Below the pieces are notes generated by a model that made no database searches, was not told where the DNA came from, and saw nothing but the letters and a program-made list of their open reading frames with translations. A stretch of DNA of 37,150 nucleotides from Thraustochytrium sp. TN22. Lineage: Eukaryota; Sar; Bigyra; Thraustochytrida; Thraustochytriidae. The DNA lies in assembly GCA_013306675.1 (NCBI GenBank), contig JABLUY010000305.1, positions 1 through 37,150 on the forward strand, in the 5' to 3' direction. The position numbers were made by a program, and so were the translations under genes. Shown here piece after piece: positions 19,880 through 29,037 of the stretch (the stretch's first letter is position 1; every line of letters starts with the position of its first letter).

Positions 19880-20380
19880 TCCTTCTCGTCTCGTGCGCGC
19901 CCCTTCTTCCCGCGCAGCCGTGGCCACCGCGCGCCACTGCGGCCTCGCGCGCATTCCGCACTTGCGCGCGCCGGACGCCCACTTGCGCGCCCACGCGGCA
20001 AGTGCAAGATACCGCGGCCGCGCCTACGAGGCGCTCGCTGCGCCCACGCCGCGGTGCGCGCAACGCGATTTCACATCGTGTCTCCGTGCTCGCAGGCGTT
20101 CCGTTCCTTTTGAAAAGCATATGGGAACGAACAGACCGGTTGCGAGGAACGGAACGGAACACGCCGCGGCGAGGGCGCCGTCGTTAGGTTGGCGAGAGTC
20201 GTGCGTGGGATCAATCAAGGTCGTTGGCGCGCGGCGACGGCGAGCGCGCAGTGCAGCAAGCGGCGGGCAAGCGGCGGCGGCGGCGGCGGCGGCGGCGGTA
20301 GCGCGGCGGGCGGAGCGTGCGCTTTGGTTCGCGCGTGCGTGTGCTGCTGGATTGTCGCTTGGCTGCGCGGCGGGGCGCCC

Positions 20381-22123
20381 ATGGAGGTCGACGAAGGCAT
20401 GACGGCCGCCGGCGCCGCGACGGTCGAGCAGGACAACGCCGCGGCGGCTCCGGCGGCTCCGGCGGCGGCAGAGAAGGCAGCCGGAGGGGAGAATCCGGCC
20501 GCGGAGGCCATGGAGGAGGAGGAGCAGGAGCAGCAGCAACGGGAGGAGGAAGAAAAGGGGCAGGAGGCACCTGCGAGCAAGCCGTCAAAGACGAACGTCT
20601 TCGACGAGGAGCTGCTGCGCGTGTACTACGCGCGGCTGTTTCCGCACGAGGCCATGTTCAGATGGCTGAGCTACGGAAACGACCCAGACCGCGCGGACCA
20701 GCAGCCGCAGATCGCGAGCGACTTCTTCATGCGGCGCGAGTTCTCCTTCACCATGGCGGACGACGTGTACATCCGGTACCTATGCTTTCGCGATGCTGGC
20801 GAGATGCGCAAGCTGATTGAGCGCAAGAACCCGCACAAGATCGATATCGGCCCGCTGTACACGCTCCCGCCCAAGAACCACAAGACCGTCAAGGCGACGG
20901 CCTTCAAGCCCGAGGAGCGCGAGCTCGTCTTTGATATCGATCTCACCGACTACGACGAGGTGCGCCTCGGTTGCACGCCCGACATGATGTGGGACAAGGG
21001 CAGCTGGCTCTACATGTCAGTGGCCGTCAAGATCATCGACGAGGCGCTTCGCCAAGACTTTGGTTTCGAGCACATCGTCTGGATCTTCTCCGGCCGCCGC
21101 GGTGTCCACTGCTGGGTTTGCGACAAGCGCGCGCGCCATCTTGAGGACAAGGAGCGCAAGGCCGTGGTCGATTACCTCACACTGATCATCGGCAATGAGA
21201 ATGCTGCTCAGCGCGTGCAGGTTACGCACCCGCTGCACCCGGTATGTTACTCCTTTGCGCGCATCGTGCTCTCTCTCTCTCGCTCTCGCTCGCACATTCG
21301 CACATTCGCACATTCGCGCATTCTCGCATTCGCACATTCGCGCATGTTGACTGACTCTTTCCTTTGTTCGCCACGCGCACTGCACAGTCGATCGAGCGGG
21401 CTCTGCCGAAGCTCGAGGAGGTCTTCGACCGGATGGTTCTCAGCCAGGACGGCCAGGACATTCTCGGCGCGAAAGAGCGCTGGGACAAGGTGCTCAGGTA
21501 CGTGCCGGACGAGGCGCTCGCGAAGCGCCTCGACGAGGCCTGGGCTCAGGACGAGGACCGCGACTCCAAGTACCGCTGGAAGCAGCTCAAGCGCTCCGTG
21601 GAGGACGAGATCAAGCGGCTCTCCAAGGAGCGCGCCACCAACTTCAAGCAGGTCGCCGCCATGCGCAAGGCCATCTCTACTATCCTCATCGTCTTCTCCT
21701 ACCCGCGCCTCGATGTCAACGTGTCCACGCATAGGAACCACTTGCTCAAGAGCCCCTTCGTCATCCACCCCAAGGTAAGTCCGTGGGCCGTGTCCAACCA
21801 AAGTTCTCACTCGACTAACTTGACCTCGCGCTCCCGTTCCCTCTCTTCTCTGTTTGCTTCAGACGGGCAAGGTCTGTGTTCCAATCCTCGATGTGGCGAA
21901 CTGCGACGAGTTCGATCCAGACGCCGTGCCCACGCTCGTCAAGCTTGTGGAGGAACTCAACGATGCCGATGCTTCCAGCGACAAGCCACTCTACGAGCAA
22001 ACGTCCATGAAACCATATCTGGACGGCTTCGAGAAGCAGTTCCTCAAGCCGCTGTACGCCTCCATCAAGCGCGAGTGGCACGACGCGAACGAGAAGCTCG
22101 CAGCAGTGAGCGGGGACTGGTAA
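20381..22123 (+). CDS. PRIM1: DNA primase small (catalytic) subunit, three exons
   Basis: Exons 20381-21241, 21388-21774 and 21863-22123 join in frame to 502 residues. The first ~75 residues (Ala/Glu-rich, starting MEVDEG) precede the conserved fold. Landmarks are VFDIDLTDYDEVR with the metal-binding Asp185 and Asp187, SGRRGVHCWVCD, the third catalytic Asp396 in PRLDVNVS, and HLLKSPFVIHPKTGKVCVP, which spans the second intron. The protein makes RNA primers for DNA replication within the polymerase alpha-primase complex. The segment after DEVR, which holds four zinc-binding Cys in other eukaryotes, keeps only one here (RLGCTPDMMWDKGSW). The usual length is about 400-420 residues, so the excess is the N-terminal extension and small insertions. 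The start is the first in-frame ATG; upstream codons in the open frame lack an ATG. Confidence 0.95.
21242..21387 (+). other. Intron 1 of the primase gene (146 bp, phase 0)
   Basis: It begins GTATGT and ends TGCACAG, and removal restores the primase frame between HPLHP and SIERALPK. The middle has a CT-repeat followed by a run of about six to seven CACATTCG/CGCATTCT-type 8-9-bp units (about 21290-21345). Confidence 0.93.
21775..21862 (+). other. Intron 2 of the primase gene (88 bp, phase 0)
   Basis: It begins GTAAGT and ends TTTGCTTCAG with a pyrimidine-rich tract. It contains CTAAC, a good branch-point match. Removal joins FVIHPK to TGKVCVP, a continuous conserved primase motif. Confidence 0.95.
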
Positions 22124-22301
22124 GACAGGGCGGCGGCAGCACACACCCCTGCGTGCCGTGATAGCGTGCTTATGTAGTAAATGGTTCTGGGCAATCACGA
22201 GAAACTTAGAGAGAGAGAGAGAGAGAGAAATCAACATGATGTTGTACAAGCTGAGAGAGGCACGCCCGCCTCCGTCTCACATACACACAAAGACCGCGTC
22301 C
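22124..22301. other. Convergent 3' junction with a (GA)n microsatellite
   Basis: 178 bp between the stops of the primase gene and the secreted Cys-rich gene. It contains a GA dinucleotide run at about 22208-22228. No gene. Confidence 0.6.
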
Positions 22302-23063
22302 TCAGACCTCGACGGTGGTGCGCAGCTTGCGCGCCATGAACTGGATCTCCTCGACGCCCGCCTCGGCTTGCTCGGCCTCGACGGCGGCCTCAACGGCAGC
22401 CCGAGCGGCGCGCTCCTCAATGGCCTTGATGGCACTCGCCTCCTCCGGGAGCGGCGCCTCCGGCTCCTCGTAGCCGTCGAGGGGAAGGTCCTCAGGCTCC
22501 GAGGCGACCGGCTTGACTGGCTCTGGCGCAGCCGGCTTGACCGCAACAGCGGGCTTGGTCGGAGCGGCAGGCACCTCGTCCTGCGACGGCACCTCCGAGG
22601 CACACATCTCGTCAATGCCGGCGCGGAGGAGCATGCCCTTGGAGGCAAAGGTCGAGGTACCGGCCCTGACGCCGGTCTCGCAGGACGTCCGCGTGAAGAG
22701 GCCCTGGTGGCCGCCCTCGAACTTGGCGCAGATCTGGCGCTGCTTCACGAGCTCATTGCGGTTCGCCACGACGTTGCCCTGCATTTGGAGCTCGCAGCCC
22801 AGGCGGCACGCAATCTCGCCCGACTGCAGATAGTACTGGCGGCAGATCTTGCCGTCATAGTTGGACTTGGAATACGGCTTGGCGCAGTCCTTGACCGCCT
22901 GAAGCTCCAGCTCCTGCACCGCCTCCGGGTCGGTCGGCCTGATCAGGTTGCCGCAGGCCGCCGTGCAGTGCTGCGCCACACCCGTGGCCTCCACGCAGGC
23001 CGCCTGGGATGCGGCCAGCAGCACGGCCGCCGTCACGATCAGCAGCATGCCGACACGCGCCAT
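22302..23063 (-). CDS. Secreted or ER Cys-rich protein with acidic helical tail, unrecognised
   Basis: 253 residues from the ATG at 23061-23063; the frame is open further upstream, but this Met begins a signal peptide (MARVGMLLIVTAAVLLAASQA). The mature part has a Cys-rich domain at about residues 22-170, with spaced cysteines in CVEATG, QHCTAACG, VKDCAKPY, KICRQYY, IACRLGCEL, QICAKF, TSCETG and EMCASE. An Ala-Pro-Lys linker with an acidic stretch follows, then an Ala/Glu-rich C-terminal helix likely to form a coiled coil. No transmembrane segment is seen after the signal peptide. I do not recognise the family; disulfide bonding in the secretory pathway is inference. It is divergent from the DH-PH-FYVE gene. 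Confidence 0.8.
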   Translation of the reverse strand: MARVGMLLIVTAAVLLAASQAACVEATGVAQHCTAACGNLIRPTDPEAVQELELQAVKDCAKPYSKSNYDGKICRQYYLQSGEIACRLGCELQMQGNVVANRNELVKQRQICAKFEGGHQGLFTRTSCETGVRAGTSTFASKGMLLRAGIDEMCASEVPSQDEVPAAPTKPAVAVKPAAPEPVKPVASEPEDLPLDGYEEPEAPLPEEASAIKAIEERAARAAVEAAVEAEQAEAGVEEIQFMARKLRTTVEV

Positions 23064-23647
23064 CTTCTCGCTGGCCTGTTCGCCCGCTTCGGCTCGGCTG
23101 GCCTCGGCGCCTTTTCTTGTCTGGTCTCTTGAGGGTCTGCGCGCTGGCCCTGGCCGCCGCCACGCGCCTGCTTTGCAGGAGTTATGCACGCGGAAGCCAG
23201 GGCTCCCCCCGTTTCCAACTTGAAACAACCATAAAACTAGCCGCTGCAGACCGCTCGTGTCTCTGCGGCGTCCACGTACGAGGCCATCTGCGCCCTCGAA
23301 CGCCCGCGCGCGCAGAGGCGTGACCGTTTGCCGGTTACTTTTCGACCAAGTTCTCCGGGACAGCCGGTGCGCGCCACCGCGAACGGGGACCGCCACGTGC
23401 CGTCCCGCGCCAGAATTGGACGCTCAGCGAGCGAGCGAGCGAGCGCGCGCGCGCGAGAGAGAGAGAGCGCGCGCGCGCGCATCGCCGCAGAGCACCGCGC
23501 CGCATCGCGCCGCGCAGGGCAGGCCAGACTAGGCTAGGCTAGGCTCGGGCACGCCTGGCGAGGCCACGCCCGGCCACGCCACGCCACGGCCAGGGCGGCG
23601 CGCTACGCGCTCGTTGCGACCAGGCCACGCCAAGCTTGCTTGCCAGC
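23064..23647. promoter_or_regulatory. Divergent promoter region of the secreted protein and DH-PH-FYVE genes
   Basis: 584 bp with no gene. It contains a mixed GAGC/GC/GA simple repeat (about 23428-23482) and short AGGCT and CCACG repeats (23520-23590) just upstream of the + strand start. Confidence 0.5.
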
Positions 23648-26600
23648 ATGATGACGTCCATGGAGGAGACGCGTAGCACGGAGCTGCTCGAGGTGGTGCG
23701 CGAGTTCGCCGGCAAGCTCGGCGTCTTCCGGCGCGTCTTCGTGACGGCGCTCTGGGCGGATCTGCGAGCGCAGCACACGGGCATGAGCACGCTGCTGCCG
23801 CGCAACGCGTGGAGCGTGGCCTTTTTGCGCACAGCCAGCACCATCTTCACGCTCAATGAGCACCTGGAGCGCGAAATGGACGAGGTCGCGCGCCGAGACA
23901 CCTACGCAGCCGAGCTGGAGACCGTTCTGCTCCACTTCGCGCCGCTCTTCTCAGTCTACGCACAGTATTACGAGTGCAAGAAGCCCTTCGCGGAGCTCGT
24001 GCGCGCCGGCCGCCGTCGCGCCCCAGGGCTCGTCGCCTTGGTCCAGGAGACCGAGAGCCGCGTCGGTATGGATCTCGACAGTATTCTAGACCTGCCTCTG
24101 GAGCAAGTCATCGCACTGCGCGGCTGCCTCAGCAAGCGCCTGGGCCGTGCCGACGAGGCCGAGGTCCACGAGGCGCTGAGGCCCGTCGCGCGCATGCTCG
24201 AGTCCGTGCAGTCGGCCCTCAACGAGATCGAGTCCAGACATGCCAGCGAGGCGCTCCTCGTGCAGATCGACGCGGCCTGGGACGTTGGGCCGCACCTGTT
24301 TGCCATCAAGCGGCCCGGCCGCCTTGTGCTCAAAGAGGGCGCCCTCGTCAAAGTCTCGCGCCGCAAGGAGGCGCGCTATCAGTTCGTGCTCTTCAACGAC
24401 GTCCTTCTCTACGGCTCGCGCGCATCGACGCTGACTGGCTCGCGCCGCCGCTTCCGCATGCACAACGCGCTCAACCTCGCCTCGGTGCGCGTCGGCGTCA
24501 TCTCCCTTGGCGACGAGGTGGACCACGGCGCGGCGCCTGGCTCGCCGCCCTCGGGTGCTCGGCGCTCGCGTGAGGCCAGCCCGGTTCGCAGCAGCGTCGG
24601 GTCACCAAATTCCGGCGCTGTCGTGGCGCAGGATGTCACTGTGGGCAGCGCGGTGCTCTCCCTGCTGTCCTCTTTGGCGCCCTCGCAGCAGGGCGACCTA
24701 AGCTTCAACATCTATTCCGCGGACGGCAACAAGAGCTTCCGCGTCAAGGCAGCAACCCCGGCCGAGCTCTGTGACTGGTGGCTCGCACTCTCGCGCGCGG
24801 TCGCAAAGCTGCGCAAGCCGAGCCAGGCGATCACCAATATTGGGTCCCTGGAGCTCTCCCCGGTGTGGCAGCCGGACAAAGCCTCGTCGGCCTGCACGCA
24901 GTGCTCGACGCCGTTCACTACGCTGCGCCGCCGCCACCACTGCTATGCGTGCGGCCTGCTCTTGTGCGGCAGCTGCTCTCGCTACCGCGGGACGCGTCAG
25001 GTGTCAGGCCTCGCGAGGCAGAGTACGCTGCAGCGCGTCCTCTCGCGCCAGGCGTCGACCGGCCTCAGCGACCGCGCCGAGGAGAGCCGCACCGAGTCTC
25101 GCGACGTGCGCATGTGCCGCTCGTGCTATTTCATGTCTCACGAGACTTCGACAGCAGCGGCAGCGGCGACGACAATGGCGGCAACGGTTCCGGCGACGAC
25201 GGCGATGCCGGCAGCGGCGGCGATGGCAGCAGCAACGGCAGCAGCAGAGGCAGAAGCAGAAGCAGAAGTCGCCTCGGTGGCGGCGTCCGCAGCAGCGCTG
25301 TCTTTGCAAAATTGCGAGACAACGGGCCTCCTGGCCTCGGTGAACTCTGCGCCAGCCTCACCGCCGGCTTCGTCCATGTCCGAGCACCTTCGCGTGGCGC
25401 TGGACATCTTGCACTCGGAGCAGTCATACCTGGAGGGTCTGCGCACGCTGCTCCACGTGTACGTGCGGCCCTTGTTGGACGACTTCCGGTCCGACGCGAG
25501 GCTCGTGGGCGGTGAGATGGTTGGCATCGTCAAGACGGCGGACCTGGCGTCCATCTTTGTCTTCTTGGCGGATGTCCAGTACATTGCCGCGCTGAGCGGG
25601 CGGCTCATCGAGGCCCTGCAGGAGCACTGCTTCGCGACGCAGGACGCGACCCAGGACGGTCACGTCAGTCTTACCGGGTCCATCGCCGAGGTCTTTCTGC
25701 GCATGAGCCCACTTTTCCAGCTGTATGACGAGTACTCGAGCTCGTTTGAGTTCGCGAATCGCACATTGGTGGAGAAGACGTACGCGCTGCCGGCGCTGCG
25801 GGCCTTTTTGGACAAGCAAAAAGTGAAGCACGGCGAGGAGCTGCGCCGCGTCGGCGCGCAGTGCATGCAGAGCCTGCTCATTCTGCCGATCCAGCGGCTG
25901 CCACGCTACATTATGCTCCTGGATCGTCTGCGCAAGCACACGCCACCTGCCAGCGCGGAGCACGAGCGTTTGGGCGTTGCGGTGGACGCGATCCGGGCCA
26001 TGACCACGCACATCAACGAGCGCATTCGTGAGCGGGAGGGCCTGGTGCGCATGCACGAGCTCACGCAGGCGTGGGGCGACGTCATCATTGACCGGGCGCC
26101 GGCAGACCGACAGTGCGTGCGCGAGGGCCAGCTCGTGAAGCAGTCGCGCAAGGGCCAAAAGCGGTACGAGTTCGTGCTCTTCTCGGACGCGCTCATGTAT
26201 GGCGAACGCGAGGACTTTGGTCAGGGCGTGCGCCACCACCGCACGCTGCTTACGGCACACTGCAGGGTGGCCCGCGTTGCGGGCGACGCGTGCGCGATCG
26301 AAGTGGTGGGCCGCGAAAAGTCCTTCTTGGTGCGCGCCCCGGACGAGGCGGTCTGCACAGCGTGGTTTTCTGACCTGCAAGTCACGATTGGCGCGGCGCG
26401 GGCGCGCCAACGCAGCGTGGAAAGCGAGACGGCCCCGGTGTGGGCCAAGGACACGCCGCGGTGCATGCGCTGCGAGACCGTCTTTTCGCTCTTCGCGCGG
26501 CCCCACCACTGCCGCCGCTGTGGAAGATGCCTGTGCGGCGATTGCACGCCTGTGCGTTGGCTGCTGGAGCACATTGACCCGGTCAAGCCGCAGCGCGTCT

Positions 26601-26743
26601 GCCTGGATTGCTATGGCACGCTGTACGCGGCCTTGGGACCGCCCTGCGACCCGCGCGAAACTGAGCATTCCAACAAGTCGGCTGTGGAGGGCAGCAAGGC
26701 CGCTGCCTCGCGCGCCACGGAGGAAGAGGAGAAGACGACGTGA
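23648..26743 (+). CDS. Internally duplicated DH-PH-FYVE protein (FGD-like Rho-family GEF)
   Basis: 1031 residues in one exon. The start is the ATG at 23648 (a second in-frame ATG lies at 23660); the frame upstream has only a TTG. The protein is two copies of one layout. First half: helical DH-like domain (about 5-205), PH (217-390, with YQFVLFNDVLLYG), FYVE (407-510, with WQPD and RRRHHCYACG). Second half: DH (578-790, with LHSEQSYLEGLRTLL and LLILPIQRLPRYIMLL), PH (819-915, with YEFVLFSDALMYG), FYVE (930-1005, with WAKD and ARPHHCRRCG). The QRLPRY helix makes the second DH the better candidate for exchange activity; the first lacks it and may be regulatory. FYVE domains bind phosphatidylinositol 3-phosphate, so an endosomal membrane role is expected. 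An Ala/Thr-rich linker (500-575) joins the halves. The stop codon lies in a microsatellite. Confidence 0.92.
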   Translation: MMTSMEETRSTELLEVVREFAGKLGVFRRVFVTALWADLRAQHTGMSTLLPRNAWSVAFLRTASTIFTLNEHLEREMDEVARRDTYAAELETVLLHFAPLFSVYAQYYECKKPFAELVRAGRRRAPGLVALVQETESRVGMDLDSILDLPLEQVIALRGCLSKRLGRADEAEVHEALRPVARMLESVQSALNEIESRHASEALLVQIDAAWDVGPHLFAIKRPGRLVLKEGALVKVSRRKEARYQFVLFNDVLLYGSRASTLTGSRRRFRMHNALNLASVRVGVISLGDEVDHGAAPGSPPSGARRSREASPVRSSVGSPNSGAVVAQDVTVGSAVLSLLSSLAPSQQGDLSFNIYSADGNKSFRVKAATPAELCDWWLALSRAVAKLRKPSQAITNIGSLELSPVWQPDKASSACTQCSTPFTTLRRRHHCYACGLLLCGSCSRYRGTRQVSGLARQSTLQRVLSRQASTGLSDRAEESRTESRDVRMCRSCYFMSHETSTAAAAATTMAATVPATTAMPAAAAMAAATAAAEAEAEAEVASVAASAAALSLQNCETTGLLASVNSAPASPPASSMSEHLRVALDILHSEQSYLEGLRTLLHVYVRPLLDDFRSDARLVGGEMVGIVKTADLASIFVFLADVQYIAALSGRLIEALQEHCFATQDATQDGHVSLTGSIAEVFLRMSPLFQLYDEYSSSFEFANRTLVEKTYALPALRAFLDKQKVKHGEELRRVGAQCMQSLLILPIQRLPRYIMLLDRLRKHTPPASAEHERLGVAVDAIRAMTTHINERIREREGLVRMHELTQAWGDVIIDRAPADRQCVREGQLVKQSRKGQKRYEFVLFSDALMYGEREDFGQGVRHHRTLLTAHCRVARVAGDACAIEVVGREKSFLVRAPDEAVCTAWFSDLQVTIGAARARQRSVESETAPVWAKDTPRCMRCETVFSLFARPHHCRRCGRCLCGDCTPVRWLLEHIDPVKPQRVCLDCYGTLYAALGPPCDPRETEHSNKSAVEGSKAAASRATEEEEKTT

Positions 26744-26848
26744 GGTGAGGTGAGGTGAGGTGAGGTGAGGTGAGGTGAGGTGAGGTGAGGCGAGGTGACG
26801 TGACGTGAGGTGAGGTGACGTGAGGTGACGTGAGGTGAGGTGACGTGA
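26740..26848. repeat. 5-bp minisatellite (GTGAG/GTGAC)n
   Basis: About twenty copies of GTGAG with GTGAC and GCGAG variants toward the right. The first TGA of the array is the stop codon of the DH-PH-FYVE gene. The convergent metal ATPase gene ends about 60 bp further on. Confidence 0.95.
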
Positions 26849-26910
26849 CTAAAAAATTAGTTTGTTTCCAAGGATGCATTGACTTTGCAGCGAATGTGGG
26901 GAGCTCACCG

Positions 26911-29037
26911 TCAGGCAGACATGGCGCGGAGCGCGGAGAGAACCGCGCCGAGGTCAACGCACTCCTGTGCGATGGCACTCGCGAGCGGCGTGCTGAGCCC
27001 GGCTGCAGCCGCCGTCATCATACATAGGGAGAGCGACATGCCGCCCACTACGGTTTGGCGCGCGACGCGGACGACCGTCCTGCTCGCAGCGACGAGGCTG
27101 GCGATGTTATCAAGGTCGGAGCTAAGCAGGACGACCGAGGCACTCTCGGCAGCGAGGTTGGTCTCGCCGATGCTCATGCCCACATCGGCGGCGGCGAGGG
27201 CCGCGGAGTCGTTGGCCCCATCGCCCACCATGATGACGACCTCGCCCTCGCGCTGCAGCGAGGTGACGACTTGCGCCTTCTCGTCGGGCCAGCAGGAAGC
27301 GTACTCGGAGACGCCAAGCTCGCGCGCGACCTGCGCCAGGTGCTCGCTGCGGTCCCCGCTGAGCACCATGACGCGCAGGCCGAGGTCGTCGCGCAGCCTG
27401 CGCATGAGAGGCGCCGCAGACGGCCGCAAGTTGTCCCGGAAGGTGAAGCGGCCGTGTGCACGGACCTCCCCGCGGTCGAGCACCACAAAGCACGCCTCGA
27501 TGTCGGCGTCGGCCTGGTCGATGGTCTCTTGCACGGCCACCTCTCGGCCCTGGAAGCAGAACCTGCGCGAGCCCACAACGACCTCGAGCGGCGGCGACGT
27601 CTTGTCTGTTTGCACTGTGGCGGCGATGCCACTGCCGTCCTGCTGGTCGATGTGTGCGACCGGCAGGCGGCCGACGCGGGCCCCAGCCCTCTTTTGCTCC
27701 TCATCAAAGAAAGCACAGATGGCTTCCGCGAGCGGGTGCGTTGAGTACTGCTCGGCGCTAGCGACGAGGCGCAGCAAGGCGAGGCGCGCCGCGTCCTGTT
27801 CCTGGCACTGGCCGTCGTTGTCGCCGTCAAGGCTTCCAGTGGCGGTCCAGCCGGTGACAGTGGGCTCCCCCTCGGTGAGCGTGCCAGTCTTGTCCAGTAC
27901 AACGACGGTGGCCTTGGCGAGCGCCTCGAGCGCCGCGCCGGTCTTGACGGTGGCGCCACAGCGGCGGCTCGCGACGCTCATGCCGGAGAGCATGGCGATG
28001 GGCACGCCGATGCCGGCCGGGCAGGGTGTGGCGGACATGAAGACAGCCAGCACGGCCTCCCAGGAGCGGCGCGGGCCGGCGCTGCGCCATTTTGCGACGA
28101 TGCTTGCGAGCGCTGCGAGAGCAAAGGTGAGGGGCGTGAAGAAGGCGACGAAACGCTTAGACTTGAGCTCCATATCGCCGCGGCGCTCGAGCGCCTCTGC
28201 GAGCGCCGCCTTCATGCGCGCCAACACGGAGTCGCCGTAGCGGCACTCGACACGGACACGGCAGGCGCCGCCCACGAGGCGAGAGCCGGCGAGCACGCTC
28301 TGGCCGACGTTCTTGACCTGCGGCAGGCCCTCGCCGGTGAGCACGCTCTCGTCGAAGGCGGGCCGCTCACGGGTCTCGAGACCGTCCACGAGGCCGTCCA
28401 CCGGCACGGTTTCGCCCTTCTTGAGCAGGATGAGGTCGCCGGCCAGGAGGTCCTCGCTCGCCACGTCCTCGACCCAGCCCGAGAGCGGGTCCACGCGGTG
28501 CGCGAGGCCCGGCGCCTGCTCAAGCAGCGAGTGCAGGGCGCTGCCAGCCTTGTTGAGCGCGTGCTCCTCGAAGGCCTCGCCGCCCGTGAGCATGAGCAGA
28601 ATCACCGCCACGGCGCGCACCTGGTTCAAGCAGAGCCCGAGCTGCATGGCGATGAGCGCCGGGATGTCGGCCTCGCCGCTCGTGAGCGCCTCAGAGCCCT
28701 GGCGCACGGCCTCGGCCAGCTCCGGCACCATGCCTGCAGCGACCGTTGCCCACAGCACGGCCCTCGCACGTGCCCCAGCACGCGCGCCCAGCAGCCTGGC
28801 GGCGGCCACGTCGGCTGCGAGGCTCGCCGCTGCGGCGGCCGGCACCGCCGTGGACGGCAGGCGCTCCAGCGCCGTGCGGACCTTTTTCGAGGCCAGCACC
28901 ACGGCGACGAGCACCCATTGCAGCGCCAGCGTCTTTTTGCCAGCGCGCGAGGCCACGCGCCGCAGCCCGCCGAGCTGCAGCGCGAGCGGCACGAGCGCCG
29001 CCGCCGTGAGGCCCAGGGCCGCCCTGCCGCCCGCCAT
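26911..29037 (-). CDS. P1B-type heavy-metal transporting ATPase
   Basis: 708 residues from the ATG at 29035-29037. Core motifs in order: actuator loop FDESVLTGEG (near residue 240); a transmembrane metal site TPCPAG with Cys339 (TPC where most copper and zinc pumps have CPC); phosphorylation motif DKTGTLTEG (Asp382); STHPLAEAI, the His-Pro of the P1B nucleotide domain; and GDGANDSAALAAADVG, the hinge. There is no N-terminal CxxC metal-binding domain; the first ~150 residues are hydrophobic helices. It should pump a transition-metal ion across a membrane using ATP; TPC-type pumps are metal-uncertain, so I assign none. The C-terminal helix before the stop (ECVDLGAVLSALRA) matches the usual P1B end. 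It has no introns and converges on the DH-PH-FYVE gene. Confidence 0.92.
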   Translation of the reverse strand: MAGGRAALGLTAAALVPLALQLGGLRRVASRAGKKTLALQWVLVAVVLASKKVRTALERLPSTAVPAAAAASLAADVAAARLLGARAGARARAVLWATVAAGMVPELAEAVRQGSEALTSGEADIPALIAMQLGLCLNQVRAVAVILLMLTGGEAFEEHALNKAGSALHSLLEQAPGLAHRVDPLSGWVEDVASEDLLAGDLILLKKGETVPVDGLVDGLETRERPAFDESVLTGEGLPQVKNVGQSVLAGSRLVGGACRVRVECRYGDSVLARMKAALAEALERRGDMELKSKRFVAFFTPLTFALAALASIVAKWRSAGPRRSWEAVLAVFMSATPCPAGIGVPIAMLSGMSVASRRCGATVKTGAALEALAKATVVVLDKTGTLTEGEPTVTGWTATGSLDGDNDGQCQEQDAARLALLRLVASAEQYSTHPLAEAICAFFDEEQKRAGARVGRLPVAHIDQQDGSGIAATVQTDKTSPPLEVVVGSRRFCFQGREVAVQETIDQADADIEACFVVLDRGEVRAHGRFTFRDNLRPSAAPLMRRLRDDLGLRVMVLSGDRSEHLAQVARELGVSEYASCWPDEKAQVVTSLQREGEVVIMVGDGANDSAALAAADVGMSIGETNLAAESASVVLLSSDLDNIASLVAASRTVVRVARQTVVGGMSLSLCMMTAAAAGLSTPLASAIAQECVDLGAVLSALRAMSA

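Larger units (their letters stand above)
19505..20380. promoter_or_regulatory. Divergent promoter region of the USP and primase genes
   Basis: An 876-bp divergent region. Close to the USP start is CCTAGCTAGG (about 19542-19551). Within it lie a TTGGC/CTGGC minisatellite (listed), CCGCG runs near 19795-19860, a 16-bp AT-rich perfect palindrome (listed), an E2F-like TTCCCGCG at 19907-19914, and GGAACGGAACGGAAC near 20147-20161. Which elements act on which gene cannot be told from sequence. Confidence 0.5.

Noticed and set aside
20189-20380. Longer N-terminus for the primase subunit
   Set aside because: The open frame starts at TTG and the stretch is Gly/Arg-rich low complexity; the first in-frame ATG is at 20381.
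21285-21350. CRISPR-like short repeats (CACATTCG units)
   Set aside because: They are contiguous 8-9-bp simple repeats inside a spliceosomal intron with no spacers.
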